This document shows positions 8,637-17,155 of a DNA stretch of 64,000 nucleotides, piece by piece; within the stretch, counting starts at the first letter, position 1; each line of letters starts with the position of its first letter. The position numbers were made by a program, and so were the translations under genes. Origin of the DNA: Deltaproteobacteria bacterium (GTDB lineage: Bacteria > Myxococcota_A > UBA9160 > UBA4427); NCBI GenBank assembly GCA_016713665.1, contig JADJOR010000002.1:558001-622000 (forward strand), in the 5' to 3' direction. The notes under the pieces are model-generated. The model saw only the letters and a program-made list of their open reading frames with translations, made no database searches and was not told the origin of the DNA.

Positions 8637-9875
8637 TCAGTCGATCTCCCGCAATCCGTTCATCCGGAGCTTCGCGAAGAGTCCGCTGGCGATCAGCACC
8701 CCGCCGAAAGCCGCGACCACCGCCGGCAAACCGGCGTAGTCCGCGGCGAGCCCGCCGAGCTGGGCTCCGATCGGAAGCGAGAGCATGATTCCGAGCAGCT
8801 GAAACGAGGTCACGCGTCCGCGGAACACCGGCGTGACGTATTGCTGGATGGTCGTCGTGACGGACACGTTGACCATGACGTGGGCGATGCCGGTGATCCC
8901 GAAGCCGACGAGCCCGACCGCGAAGACGTCGGTCGCGGCGACGATCCACAGGCCGAGCCCGTAGAGCACGAGACCCGAGGTGACGAGGGCCGAGCGCCGG
9001 ACGCGGTCGCCGAGGGAGACGGCGAGCATCGCCGTCAGGAACGACATCACGCCAATCGACGAGACGAGCAGGCCGAGGCCGGCTTCGTCGACGTGGAACA
9101 CGTCCTTCGCGAGGCCCGCTGCGAGCGAGTAGATGCTCATGCCGAACATCGAGCAGAGCGCGCCCGTCAGGACGGCGATCCGCAGTCGGTGGTCCCGCCA
9201 GACGACGAGGGCGCCTTCGACGATCTCCCCGAGGACGCTCGTCGCGACGCTGCGCTTCACGTCGCGGGTCTGGATCACCGCCAGCACGCCGAGCAGGGGC
9301 GCGAAGGAGAGCGCGTTGACGAGGAAGGCCGACGTCGCCCCGAATCGGTGGAGCACGAGACCCGCCACCGCCGGTCCGATGGCCCGGGAGACGTTGAACT
9401 GGATCGCATTCAGCCGGTAGGCCGCCGAGATGTGTCGCGCGTGGACGATTTCGGCGACGAAGGATTGGTAGACGGAGGTCTGGGTCGCGGAGGCGAAGCC
9501 CATCGCCGTCGCGAGCCCGATCAGCAATCCGATGTCGAGGAGGCCCGCGCGGCTCGTCGCGAAGAGGACGAGGGCGAGCGCGACCTGGACGCCACCCGCG
9601 ATCAGGAGCAGGGTCCGCTTCGCGTAGCGGTCGGCGAAGACGCCTCCGACCGGCGACGCGATGAGGGAAGGAAGGTTCGACGCGACGGCCGCCACGCCGA
9701 GCCACGAGGTCGACCGCGTGAGCTCGTAGACGAGGTAGGGGACCGAGAGCGAGAGCATCCAGTTGCCCGACGCCGCGACGGTCCCCGTCACGAAGCAGGC
9801 CAGGAAGCGCCGCTCCCGGAAGGGCGTCAGCGGACCGACGGGACCTTCCGGCGTGTCGTGGCTCGTCGATGGCAT
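8637..9875 (-). CDS. Major facilitator superfamily transporter (MFS_3 / enterobactin-exporter-like)
   Basis: An inner-membrane secondary transporter of 412 residues with about 12 hydrophobic helices. The short first loop carries the MFS signature GGVFADRYAKRTLL. The family (EntS/MFS_3 type) usually exports siderophores or drugs; the substrate here is unknown. The ATG at 9875 lies 8 bases after the korB stop and gives the normal family start (PFRERRFLACFVTGTVAASGNW), so co-transcription with korAB is likely, although no functional link is obvious. It converges on sucD. Confidence 0.87.
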   Translation of the reverse strand: MPSTSHDTPEGPVGPLTPFRERRFLACFVTGTVAASGNWMLSLSVPYLVYELTRSTSWLGVAAVASNLPSLIASPVGGVFADRYAKRTLLLIAGGVQVALALVLFATSRAGLLDIGLLIGLATAMGFASATQTSVYQSFVAEIVHARHISAAYRLNAIQFNVSRAIGPAVAGLVLHRFGATSAFLVNALSFAPLLGVLAVIQTRDVKRSVATSVLGEIVEGALVVWRDHRLRIAVLTGALCSMFGMSIYSLAAGLAKDVFHVDEAGLGLLVSSIGVMSFLTAMLAVSLGDRVRRSALVTSGLVLYGLGLWIVAATDVFAVGLVGFGITGIAHVMVNVSVTTTIQQYVTPVFRGRVTSFQLLGIMLSLPIGAQLGGLAADYAGLPAVVAAFGGVLIASGLFAKLRMNGLREID

Positions 9876-9883
9876 CGTTCGCG

Positions 9884-10906
9884 TCAGATCTGCCAGGTAT
9901 CGCCCGAGTGGAGGAGCGCCTTCAGGTCGCCCTTGCCACGCTGCTTGATCGCCGAGTCGACCTGGCTCTGCAGCATGTCCTCGTAGGTCGCCTTCTCGAC
10001 GGCGCGGAACACGCCGACCGGCATCGGGAAGTCGGGGCGCTGGAGCGTCGCGAGCATCCCGGCGTAGGACGCCGTCTTCGCACGCTCGTCGTGGACGACC
10101 ACGCCCTTCGCGATCGGGTCGTCGCCCGCCGCGAGATCGATCACGGTCGGCTCGCCGTTCTTGAGCACGATGCCCTTGCGCGCGTCGGGTGTGCCGAATA
10201 CGAGCGGCTGGCCCTGCTCGAGCACGATCGTCGAGGTCGCGCGGGTCTTGCGATCCTGCATCTCCTCCCAGATGCCGTCGTTGAAGACGGGGCAGTTCTG
10301 GAGGATCTCGATGAAGGCCGTGCCCTTGTGCTGATGAGCGCGGGTCAGGATCTCCTGCATGTGCTTGGCGTCCACGTCGATCGTGCGGGCGATGAACGTC
10401 GCGCCACAGCCGAGCGCGAAAGCGATCGGGTCGAGCGGATGATCGATCGAGCCCTGGGGCGTCGACTTCGTCTTGAGGCCCATCTGGGAGGTCGGCGAGT
10501 ACTGGCCCTTGGTCAGGCCGTAGATCCGGTTGTTGAAGAGCAGGATCTGGGTATCGACGTTGCGGCGGATGGTGTGGATCAGATGGTTGCCGCCGATCGA
10601 CAGACCGTCGCCGTCGCCGGTCACGATCCAGACCGAGAGCTCGGGTCGCGAGGCCTTGATGCCGGTCGCGAAGGCCGGGGCGCGGCCGTGGATCGTGTGG
10701 AAGCCGTAGGTGTTCATGTAGTAGGGGAAGCGGCTCGAGCAGCCGATGCCCGAGACGAACACCACGTTCTCCCGCGGCACGCCGAGCTCCGGCATCACGC
10801 GCTGGACGTTCGCGAGGATCGAATAATCCCCGCATCCCGGACACCAGCGGACGTCCTGGTCGGAGGTGAAATCCTTGGCGGTGACTTTGACGGCGGGTGC
10901 GGCCAT
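9884..10906 (-). CDS. korB: 2-oxoglutarate:ferredoxin oxidoreductase, beta subunit
   Basis: The thiamine-pyrophosphate subunit of an oxoacid:ferredoxin oxidoreductase that converts 2-oxoglutarate and CoA to succinyl-CoA, CO2 and reduced ferredoxin. It has 340 residues. The cluster-ligand motif CPGCG is at residues 22-26, and the TPP/metal motif GDGD with the following asparagine (VTGDGDGLSIGGNH) is near 96-108. IYGLTKGQYSPTSQ is typical of the Kor beta subunit. The ATG at 10906 follows GAGGAA. It lies 139 bases downstream of korA. Specificity for 2-oxoglutarate over pyruvate is inferred from the two-subunit architecture and from the sucCD/mdh neighbours. Confidence 0.93.
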   Translation of the reverse strand: MAAPAVKVTAKDFTSDQDVRWCPGCGDYSILANVQRVMPELGVPRENVVFVSGIGCSSRFPYYMNTYGFHTIHGRAPAFATGIKASRPELSVWIVTGDGDGLSIGGNHLIHTIRRNVDTQILLFNNRIYGLTKGQYSPTSQMGLKTKSTPQGSIDHPLDPIAFALGCGATFIARTIDVDAKHMQEILTRAHQHKGTAFIEILQNCPVFNDGIWEEMQDRKTRATSTIVLEQGQPLVFGTPDARKGIVLKNGEPTVIDLAAGDDPIAKGVVVHDERAKTASYAGMLATLQRPDFPMPVGVFRAVEKATYEDMLQSQVDSAIKQRGKGDLKALLHSGDTWQI

Positions 10907-11000
10907 GCTGTTGGTTCCTCGATCGCTGGGCAGCGGTGACTGGAGGCTTCGAAGCGGGACGGTTTCTGTTCGGACGACGATGTGATGGTCGGCGATGCTT

Positions 11001-11031
11001 TCTCCGGGCGACCCGGCGGGCCGCCCGGAGA
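11001..11031 (-). other. Intergenic hairpin between korA and korB
   Basis: TCTCCGGGCG (11001-11010) pairs perfectly with CGCCCGGAGA (11022-11031). It lies 15 bases after the korA stop, has no T tract, and may stabilise or attenuate the korA-korB transcript. Confidence 0.45.
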
Positions 11032-11045
11032 ATTCGAATCGATGA

Positions 11046-12899
11046 TCAGGCTCCGTGGATCTTGCGGATCGCCTCGACGAGCTCCGAGACCTTGAAGGGC
11101 TGGCCGATGATCTTCGAGAGCGACTGGACGTCGACCAGGTACTTGGCGCGAAGCAGCAGGGCCAGATGGCCGTCGGTCAGCTCGGGCAGCAGCACCTTCT
11201 TGAAGCGTCGCAGCACGTCGCCGAGATTGGTCGGGAAGGGGTTCAGGTGGCGCAGGTGGATCTGCGAGACCGAAAGCCCGTCGGCCCGCGCCGCTTCGAC
11301 GGCGGCCGTGATGGCACCCTTCGTGCCGCCCCAGCCGACGACGAGCAGCTCGCCCTTCTCGGGACCGTCGACCTCGACCGGCGGCAGATCGTTGGCGATG
11401 TTTTCGATCTTCGCCTTGCGCAGCGCGATCATCTTGCCGTGGTTCTCGGCGTCGTAGCTGACGTTGCCGGTCTGGTCCTGCTTCGTGAGCCCGCCGATGC
11501 GGTGCTCGAGGCCGGGCGTGCCCGGGATCGCCCAGGGCCGGGCGAGCGTCTGCGGATCGCGCGAGTACGGCTTGAAGGTCCCGACCTCGACCGGCTCCGC
11601 GAATCTCACCGGATTGCGCTCGAGCGCATCGACGTCCGGGATCATCCACGGCTCCGAGCTGTTGGCGATGTAGCCGTCCGAGAGCACGCAGACCGGCGTC
11701 ATGTACTTGACGGCCAGCTTGAAGGCTTCGAGCGTGGTGTAGAAGCAATCGCCCGGGGTCGACGCCGCCAGGATCGGGAGCGGGCTCTGGGAATGCCGGC
11801 CGAAGAGCGTCGAGAGCAGGTCGCCCTGCTCGGTCTTCGTCGGCGAGCCGGTCGACGGTCCCGCGCGCTGCACGTTGATCGCGACGAGCGGGAGCTCCGT
11901 CATCACGGCGAGCCCGAGCGCCTCCTGCTTGAGGACGAAGCCGGGACCGGAGGACACCGTCACCGCCAGCTGGCCCGCGAAGGCCGCCCCGATCGACGAG
12001 GAGACCGCTGCGATCTCGTCCTCGGCCTGGAAGGTCTTCACACCGAAGTGTCGGTAGCGCGCCACTTCGTGGAGCACGTCCGAGGCCGGCGTGATCGGGT
12101 AGGCGCCGAAGAAGACGTCGCGTTCCATCTGGACGCCAGCCGCCACGATGCCCCACGCGATCGCCTGGTTGCCCGTGATGTTGCGATAGGTGCCGGGTTG
12201 GATCTTCGCGGCGGGGACGACGAACGAAGCCGGGAAGAGCTCCGTCGTCTCGCCGAAAGCGTGACCGGCACGCAGCGTGCGGACGTTGCCCTCGAGGATC
12301 TCGCCCTTGAACTTCGTGGCGAGCCAACGCTCCGTCGCCTCCATCGGCCGGCCGTAGAGCCAGCAGAGGACGCCGAGGGCGAAGAAGTTCTTGCAGCGAT
12401 CGATCTCGCGGGAGGACAGGTCGAGGCCCTGGAGCGCGTCGCGATTCAGGGTCGTGAACGGGACCTCGATCAGCTTGTAGCGCTCACGCAGCGCAGGCAG
12501 CGGGTCGCTCGTGTAGCCGGCGCGGGTCAACGACTTCTGATTGAAGGCGTCGATGTTGATGATGATCATCCCGCCCGGGCGCACGTCGTTCGCGTTGCCG
12601 CGCAGCGCCGCCGGATTGAACGCGATCAGCACGTCCGGTCGATCCGCCGGCGTGTGGATGTCCTGGCTCGAGAAGTGGATCTGGAAGCCGGACACGCCCG
12701 CCATGGTGCCGGCAGGGGCGCGGATCTCGGCGGGAAAATCGGGAAACGTCGAGAGATCGTTTCCGAAGAGCGCGGTCTCGTCCGTGAATTTCGAGCCCGT
12801 GATCTGCATGCCGTCGCCGGAATCTCCGGCGAATCGGATGGCGACGCTCGTCAATTGTTCGATCGGCTTGTGGCTGGAGGAAGGATGGCTGGTGGTCAC
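11046..12899 (-). CDS. korA: 2-oxoglutarate:ferredoxin oxidoreductase, alpha subunit (gamma-alpha fusion)
   Basis: The partner of KorB, 617 residues from a GTG start. The first about 205 residues are the gamma domain (IRFAGDSGDGMQITGSKF, then DVLIAFNPAAL). The rest is the alpha domain with TGNQAIAWGIVAAGV, GAYPITPASDVLHEV, QAEDEIAAVSSSIGAAFAG and QRAGPSTGSPTKTEQGDL, all characteristic of KorA-type fusions. With KorB it forms an oxidoreductase that can replace the NAD-linked 2-oxoglutarate dehydrogenase. It is transcribed away from the next plus-strand gene across a 382-base gap. Confidence 0.95.
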   Translation of the reverse strand: MTTSHPSSSHKPIEQLTSVAIRFAGDSGDGMQITGSKFTDETALFGNDLSTFPDFPAEIRAPAGTMAGVSGFQIHFSSQDIHTPADRPDVLIAFNPAALRGNANDVRPGGMIIINIDAFNQKSLTRAGYTSDPLPALRERYKLIEVPFTTLNRDALQGLDLSSREIDRCKNFFALGVLCWLYGRPMEATERWLATKFKGEILEGNVRTLRAGHAFGETTELFPASFVVPAAKIQPGTYRNITGNQAIAWGIVAAGVQMERDVFFGAYPITPASDVLHEVARYRHFGVKTFQAEDEIAAVSSSIGAAFAGQLAVTVSSGPGFVLKQEALGLAVMTELPLVAINVQRAGPSTGSPTKTEQGDLLSTLFGRHSQSPLPILAASTPGDCFYTTLEAFKLAVKYMTPVCVLSDGYIANSSEPWMIPDVDALERNPVRFAEPVEVGTFKPYSRDPQTLARPWAIPGTPGLEHRIGGLTKQDQTGNVSYDAENHGKMIALRKAKIENIANDLPPVEVDGPEKGELLVVGWGGTKGAITAAVEAARADGLSVSQIHLRHLNPFPTNLGDVLRRFKKVLLPELTDGHLALLLRAKYLVDVQSLSKIIGQPFKVSELVEAIRKIHGA

Positions 12900-13281
12900 G
12901 CTGGCCCGTCTCTCGTGTCGCGCAGGATTCGCGATCTACGCGCGACCATTGCGGTCGCGGCGCAGGGAGTGTGGATCTGGGAACTTGGAACTGTCTTCGA
13001 ACTCGGCTCGTCTTCGAATCTGGATCGGGAAGCTGGCAGAAATTGCGAGGCCGGCTCGATCCGCGAAACTCGTGGATTTCTCCGAGCGACCTCGGAAGCC
13101 AGGCAGCCCGGCCGAGCTTTGGCCGCCCGGATTGTATCCGGTCGAGGGGCGCGCGAAAGGTCCCGAGCGGGAGGTCGGAAGGCGACCAGGCGCCGAAAAA
13201 GGGTCGACCGGGCCGGGACTTTGGGCCTCGGCTGCCGCTCCATGAAGCTCAAGATTCCGCCGGCAGGGCCGATGCAGGGAC
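12900..13281. other. Divergent intergenic region, 382 bases
   Basis: The gap lies between korA (leftward) and the gene at 13282 (rightward) and must hold both promoters. I see no convincing -35/-10 pair, sigma-54 site, riboswitch or conserved small ORF in it. Confidence 0.5.
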
Positions 13282-14622
13282 ATGTTCCGCCGTCTGTCCG
13301 AACCGCTTCCGCTCTCGGAGGCGAGTCTGCTCGTCTTCCGACCGGCCATGAACGCGCCGGTCCTGAACGTCGGCTACCTGCCGATCGGGCCGGCTCGCGC
13401 GGCGGTGGTCGCCTTTGGCGAGGAGTATGGCGGGATCGGCATCGCGCTCGGCGTGCGAGCCAGCGAATCCGGCCAGGTCGTCGTCCTGCGCAATCAGGAA
13501 TCGATCGATTTCGATGTACCCCTCGCGCGGGCACTCGAGCCCCTGCTCGCCGAGGCCGAGCGCATGGGATTCCTCTTCGACGAGGACATGCTCGAGGAGA
13601 CGCCCGGACACGCGGGACGAGCGCGGGCGATGGCGCACTGGGCGGACCTGATGGGGGGCATGGAGAGCCTCCTGCCGCCGCGCTCCCTGGACGCGGACCG
13701 CTCGCGCAGCGGGGACGACGACGGCCCGGTCGGGCCGCTCTCGCCGAGCCAGGCGGTCGAGGAGATGCAGTATCCCGAGCTGATGCTCGACGACGTCGCA
13801 CCGCTCGAGCTCGCCGACGAGCCAGGGACACCGCTCGGCTTCGACGCGACGGAGACGCTCGAGCCCGATCTCGCCCCGGATCCCACCCTCGGCGGCGACT
13901 TCGAAGAGCCGCTCGAGCAAGGTCTCGAAGAGGTCCTTGCGGACGCGCTCGACGATTCCCTGGATGGTCGGCTCGGGGACGATCTCGACGGGGACCTCGA
14001 CGACGTCCTCGACGGGGAAGACGACTGGGCCCTCGACGACGCGATTCTCGGCGAATCCGACCTGACCGAGCCGACGGCGCCGATCGCCACGGCGCATGCG
14101 AAGGCCTCACCGGCGCCCCAGTCGGTGCCCGCGCCCGTGGCCTCACCGCCCGCCACCCGTTCCGTCCGCTCGCCGGCCGTCGTGCGGCAGCCCGCCGCAC
14201 CGAGGACCTCCGCGACGCGAATCGAGGCTCCGCGCCCGGTCGATCCCGTCGCACCCGTCGCGCCGCCCGCGCCCACGGCTTTCCAGCCCGCCGCGCCGCC
14301 TGCATCCGCGATCACGCCTGCCCCTGCCCCTGCCCCTGCGGCGCAACCCGCGCCCGCGGTGGCCGCTGCGCTGCCGGCGCCTCGGGTTCAGCCCCCGATC
14401 CAGCCCGCTGTGGAGCCGTCGCAGGCGCGCCCGCCGAGGGTGGTCCTTTCGAAGTTTCGGAATCCCGATGGCCTGCGGGGCAGCAACCGGACGGGTGGCT
14501 CGTCCGAGGTCGGGGCCGACCGATCATCGGAGCTCGCCCGGATCCCGATCGTGCGGGTCCGTCGGGAGCGCGATCCGGCCAAGCGGGTGCCCCTGCTGGC
14601 GCGTCTTTTGTCGAGTTTCTGA
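13282..14622 (+). CDS. Hypothetical protein with acidic and Pro/Ala-rich linkers
   Basis: I do not recognise this 446-residue protein. Residues 1-125 look globular (MFRRLSEPLPLSEASLLVF, then GEEYGGIGIALGVRA). Residues about 155-265 are strongly acidic and repeat Asp/Glu-Leu units (DDLDGDLDDVLDGEDDW). Residues about 270-395 are proline/alanine-rich, with a CCCTGC DNA repeat at 14320-14337 encoding PAPAPA. The last 50 residues are basic (LSKFRNPDGLRG). There is no signal peptide or TM helix. This tripartite make-up suggests a cytoplasmic, largely disordered regulatory or scaffolding protein. It precedes a pilus-type TPR lipoprotein. Confidence 0.65.
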   Translation: MFRRLSEPLPLSEASLLVFRPAMNAPVLNVGYLPIGPARAAVVAFGEEYGGIGIALGVRASESGQVVVLRNQESIDFDVPLARALEPLLAEAERMGFLFDEDMLEETPGHAGRARAMAHWADLMGGMESLLPPRSLDADRSRSGDDDGPVGPLSPSQAVEEMQYPELMLDDVAPLELADEPGTPLGFDATETLEPDLAPDPTLGGDFEEPLEQGLEEVLADALDDSLDGRLGDDLDGDLDDVLDGEDDWALDDAILGESDLTEPTAPIATAHAKASPAPQSVPAPVASPPATRSVRSPAVVRQPAAPRTSATRIEAPRPVDPVAPVAPPAPTAFQPAAPPASAITPAPAPAPAAQPAPAVAAALPAPRVQPPIQPAVEPSQARPPRVVLSKFRNPDGLRGSNRTGGSSEVGADRSSELARIPIVRVRRERDPAKRVPLLARLLSSF

Positions 14623-14659
14623 GGGCGCTGCGTCGAACGCGGCGTCGTGGGGTGGAGGC

Positions 14660-15502
14660 ATGATGATGAAATCGGTTTCGAGCGTGAATCGCGGGATCGG
14701 GGCGGATCGACGGCTTTGGGCGCTGATCGCGGGGCTCCTGATCGCGGTCGCGAGCGGGTGTGCCACGACGACGACGGTCGAAGGTGGAAACACCGACGTC
14801 GTGAGCCGTGGCCGCGCCCAGCGGGATCTCGGCATCGACTATCTCTCGACCGGTCGCACCGCGATGGCGATCCGCGAGCTCGCGGCGTCCCTGGAGCACG
14901 ATCCCTCGGATCCGGTGACGCATCTCTGGATCGGCGATGCCTATCGCCGCAAGGGCCAGACGGAGAAGGCGCGCGTCGCATTCGAGACCGCCGCAAGTCT
15001 CGCCGAGGAGAAGCGCGACACCCAGACCCTCCAGGACGCACGCCTCAACCTCTCGGCCCTGCTCTCCCAGATGGGGCGCCCCGCCGAAGCGATCACCCAC
15101 TGCGAGGCCCTCGCCGTCGATCCGACCTTCCCGAGCCCGTGGCGGCCGTTGACCAATTGCGGCTGGGCGATGATCCAGCTCGGGCGTTACGACGACGCCC
15201 GAGCCCGTTTGACGACCGCCATCGACTACTTCCCGCGCTACGGCCCCGCGCTGCTGAACCTCGGCATCCTCGAGTCGAAGCTGGGTCACAACCTGGCTGC
15301 GGTGACCGCCCTCGAGAAGGCCATTGCGAGCGGGCGCCTCAACGGCTCGGGCCGGACCGAGGCGAACTTCCGCCTCGGCGAGATCTACGTCTCCCTCGGC
15401 AACCGGGAGAAGGCGATCGCCAACTTCCGCGCGGCCGTCGAGACGGGACCCATGCTCGAGTGGGGATCGCAGTCGCAGGCCTATCTCGATCTGCTTCGCT
15501 GA
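14660..15502 (+). CDS. TPR lipoprotein, PilF/PilW-like
   Basis: A secreted lipoprotein of about 280 residues. A hydrophobic signal (LWALIAGLLIAVASGC) ends in a clear lipobox with Cys34, and four to six TPR units follow (YLSTGRTAMAIRELAASLEHDP, then WIGDAYRRKGQTEKARVAF). The overall plan matches PilF/PilW, the outer-membrane pilotin that helps the PilQ secretin assemble in type IV pilus systems. A pilus operon lies 12 kb downstream. Three ATG codons stand in tandem; the third (14666) has the best distance to GGAGG at 14654-14658. Other TPR lipoproteins share this layout, so the pilus role is inferred. Confidence 0.75.
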   Translation: MMMKSVSSVNRGIGADRRLWALIAGLLIAVASGCATTTTVEGGNTDVVSRGRAQRDLGIDYLSTGRTAMAIRELAASLEHDPSDPVTHLWIGDAYRRKGQTEKARVAFETAASLAEEKRDTQTLQDARLNLSALLSQMGRPAEAITHCEALAVDPTFPSPWRPLTNCGWAMIQLGRYDDARARLTTAIDYFPRYGPALLNLGILESKLGHNLAAVTALEKAIASGRLNGSGRTEANFRLGEIYVSLGNREKAIANFRAAVETGPMLEWGSQSQAYLDLLR

Positions 15503-15559
15503 TCCGATCGGGCCCACCGCCGGCGGCTGCGCTGCTACGCTCGGCGCCGCGGGGTGGGC

Positions 15560-16171
15560 ATGAGCGAGAGCAAGGGAACGCTGCGCGCGAGCGGACACGA
15601 TCTGCCGCCGACTTCGGACGGCGGGGACGGCGGTGCCGCGACCTCGATCGGCGAGTATCTGAAGCGCCAGCGCCTGATGCGCGGCGTCACGATCGAAGAC
15701 CTCGCGGCGAACACCCGCATCCCGCTGCGCTCGCTCGAGCGCCTCGAAGCCGGCTATTTCGACGGCGTGACCGACGGCTTCGTCCGGGGCTTCGTCCGGA
15801 CCGTCGCCATCGCCCTCGGGCTCGACGCCGATCAGACCGTCGCCCGCATGCTCGAAGAGCCGGTCGCCCGCAAATGGGATCGCGACGGCGTCGGGCTCTG
15901 GCGCAAGCAGATGCTCGCCCTCCTGGCCCTCGTCGCGGCGACGGTGATCGGTGTGCTCGTGCTGCGAGTGGGCTGGGGTCTGCTGGTCGGCGGCGGCTCG
16001 GCTCCGGGTCGCCAGGTCGTCCTCTGGCGGGATCCGATCCACCAGCTGGCGCGCGATGTCGCCGAGGGGCGCTTCGTGATTCCGAAGCCCCCGCAGCCCG
16101 ATTCCGAATCCGAGGCCGCGAACCCGGGCTTCGAGCTCGGGCGCGATGAAGCGGTCGGCGGACCGTCGTGA
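15560..16171 (+). CDS. RodZ-like helix-turn-helix membrane protein
   Basis: A 203-residue protein with an N-terminal HTH_25 domain at about residues 28-100 (SIGEYLKRQRLMRGVTIEDL, then TRIPLRSLERLEAG). One TM helix follows at about 117-140 (MLALLALVAATVIGVLVLRV), then a short periplasmic tail. RodZ links the MreB cytoskeleton to the cell wall machinery. Here the long periplasmic domain (DUF4115) is missing, so it may be a shortened relative. A GTG two codons upstream (15554) is an alternative start. It lies 9 bases before recO. Confidence 0.7.
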   Translation: MSESKGTLRASGHDLPPTSDGGDGGAATSIGEYLKRQRLMRGVTIEDLAANTRIPLRSLERLEAGYFDGVTDGFVRGFVRTVAIALGLDADQTVARMLEEPVARKWDRDGVGLWRKQMLALLALVAATVIGVLVLRVGWGLLVGGGSAPGRQVVLWRDPIHQLARDVAEGRFVIPKPPQPDSESEAANPGFELGRDEAVGGPS

Positions 16172-16180
16172 AGGTGGCGG

Positions 16181-16984
16181 GTGGCGTCGATCGCGTGTGA
16201 GGCGGTGCTGCTGCGCGCCGTCGAGTTCGGGGAATCGGATCTCGTCGTCCATCTCCTGACCGAAGAGGGCGGCCGGCTCACGGCGATCGCCAAGAGCGCG
16301 CGCAAGAGCCTGCGGCGCTTTCCGGGAACCCTCGATCTCTTCAATCATCTGGCGATCGAAGGGCGCACACGCCCCCGCGGCGGCATGGGCTTCCTCGAAC
16401 GGGCCCGTCTCGTGGATCCGCATCTCGGCCTGCGACGGGATCCCGCACGTTATGCGCTCGCGAGCTTCCTGGTCGAGCTGCTCGATCGGTTGTCGCCCGA
16501 GGCGATGGAGGCAGTCGAGGCCCGCCCGCTCTTTGCCCTCGCGAGCCGGAGCCTGGCCCTGATCGAGCGCGTGCGGCCGACGCCGAGCCTGCGGATCCTG
16601 CTCGAGCTCCGATTGCTCGACGCGCTCGGGCTGCGGCCCGAGCTCGAGCGCTGCGTGCGCTGCGGTCGGGAGCCGGGCGACGATGTGCCGGATGCGCACG
16701 GGGTGAATTTCCACGTGCCCGACGGCGGGCTCGTGTGCAGCGCCTGTGCGAGGGGGCAGGAGGGGCTCGTGCCGATCGCGTTGGGCACCCTTCGCGCCCT
16801 CGCCGACGGGCTCGTCCGGCCCTTCGACGAGCTCGCGGAGCAGGCGCTCCCCCAGGCCGGCGTGCGCGAAGCGGCGCGCCTCGCTTTCCGATTCCAACGC
16901 TTCCACGTCGGTGTCGAGCTGCGCAGCGAGCGATTTCTCGACGAAGCCCTGCCGATCCCCCCGCCCGGTCCCGGTCCGGCTTGA
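16181..16984 (+). CDS. recO: DNA repair protein RecO
   Basis: RecO loads RecA onto SSB-coated single-stranded DNA together with RecR in recombinational repair. The 267-residue protein has the N-terminal OB fold (ACEAVLLRAVEFGESDLVV, then LTEEGGRLTAIAKSARKS). A zinc-finger cysteine set lies at residues 158, 161, 186 and 189 (CVRC, then CSAC). The start is a GTG at 16181. A proline-rich end (PIPPPGPGPA) is slightly longer than usual. The gene is probably transcribed with the rodZ-like gene. Confidence 0.92.
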   Translation: MASIACEAVLLRAVEFGESDLVVHLLTEEGGRLTAIAKSARKSLRRFPGTLDLFNHLAIEGRTRPRGGMGFLERARLVDPHLGLRRDPARYALASFLVELLDRLSPEAMEAVEARPLFALASRSLALIERVRPTPSLRILLELRLLDALGLRPELERCVRCGREPGDDVPDAHGVNFHVPDGGLVCSACARGQEGLVPIALGTLRALADGLVRPFDELAEQALPQAGVREAARLAFRFQRFHVGVELRSERFLDEALPIPPPGPGPA

Positions 16985-17010
16985 CCCTCCGGTCCCGGAT
17001 GGGGGATACT
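16981..17010 (+). promoter_or_regulatory. Candidate sigma-70 promoter for glyS
   Basis: TTGACC (16981-16986) and GATACT (17005-17010) are separated by 18 bases, overlapping the recO stop region and lying about 145 bases before glyS. Confidence 0.45.
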
Positions 17011-17071
17011 CGGCCGCCCCAAACCGCCTGCGGACGATCCGGTCGGTCGCCGTTCGGCCGGTCGTGTCAAC

Positions 17072-17105
17072 TGCTCGCCCGAGCGCCCGACTCGTTGGGC
17101 GAGCA
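17072..17105 (+). other. Stem-loop in the glyS leader
   Basis: TGCTCGCCC (17072-17080) and GGGCGAGCA (17097-17105) form a perfect 9-bp stem with a 16-base loop, downstream of the candidate promoter and about 50 bases before glyS. It could be a leader regulatory hairpin. No T-box sequence was seen. Confidence 0.45.
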
Positions 17106-17155
17106 ACCATCCGGAGAGACCCCGACCAGCGTCTCTCTCCAGGGTTCCGAAATCC

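Noticed and set aside
11055..14663. 1202-residue plus-strand ORF opposite korA and beyond
   Set aside because: It mirrors korA and then runs out of frame through the gene at 13282. The composition is Arg-rich low complexity, with no family pattern.
16985..17155. T-box riboswitch for glyS
   Set aside because: There is a stem-loop, but no T-box sequence, specifier loop or terminator/antiterminator pair.
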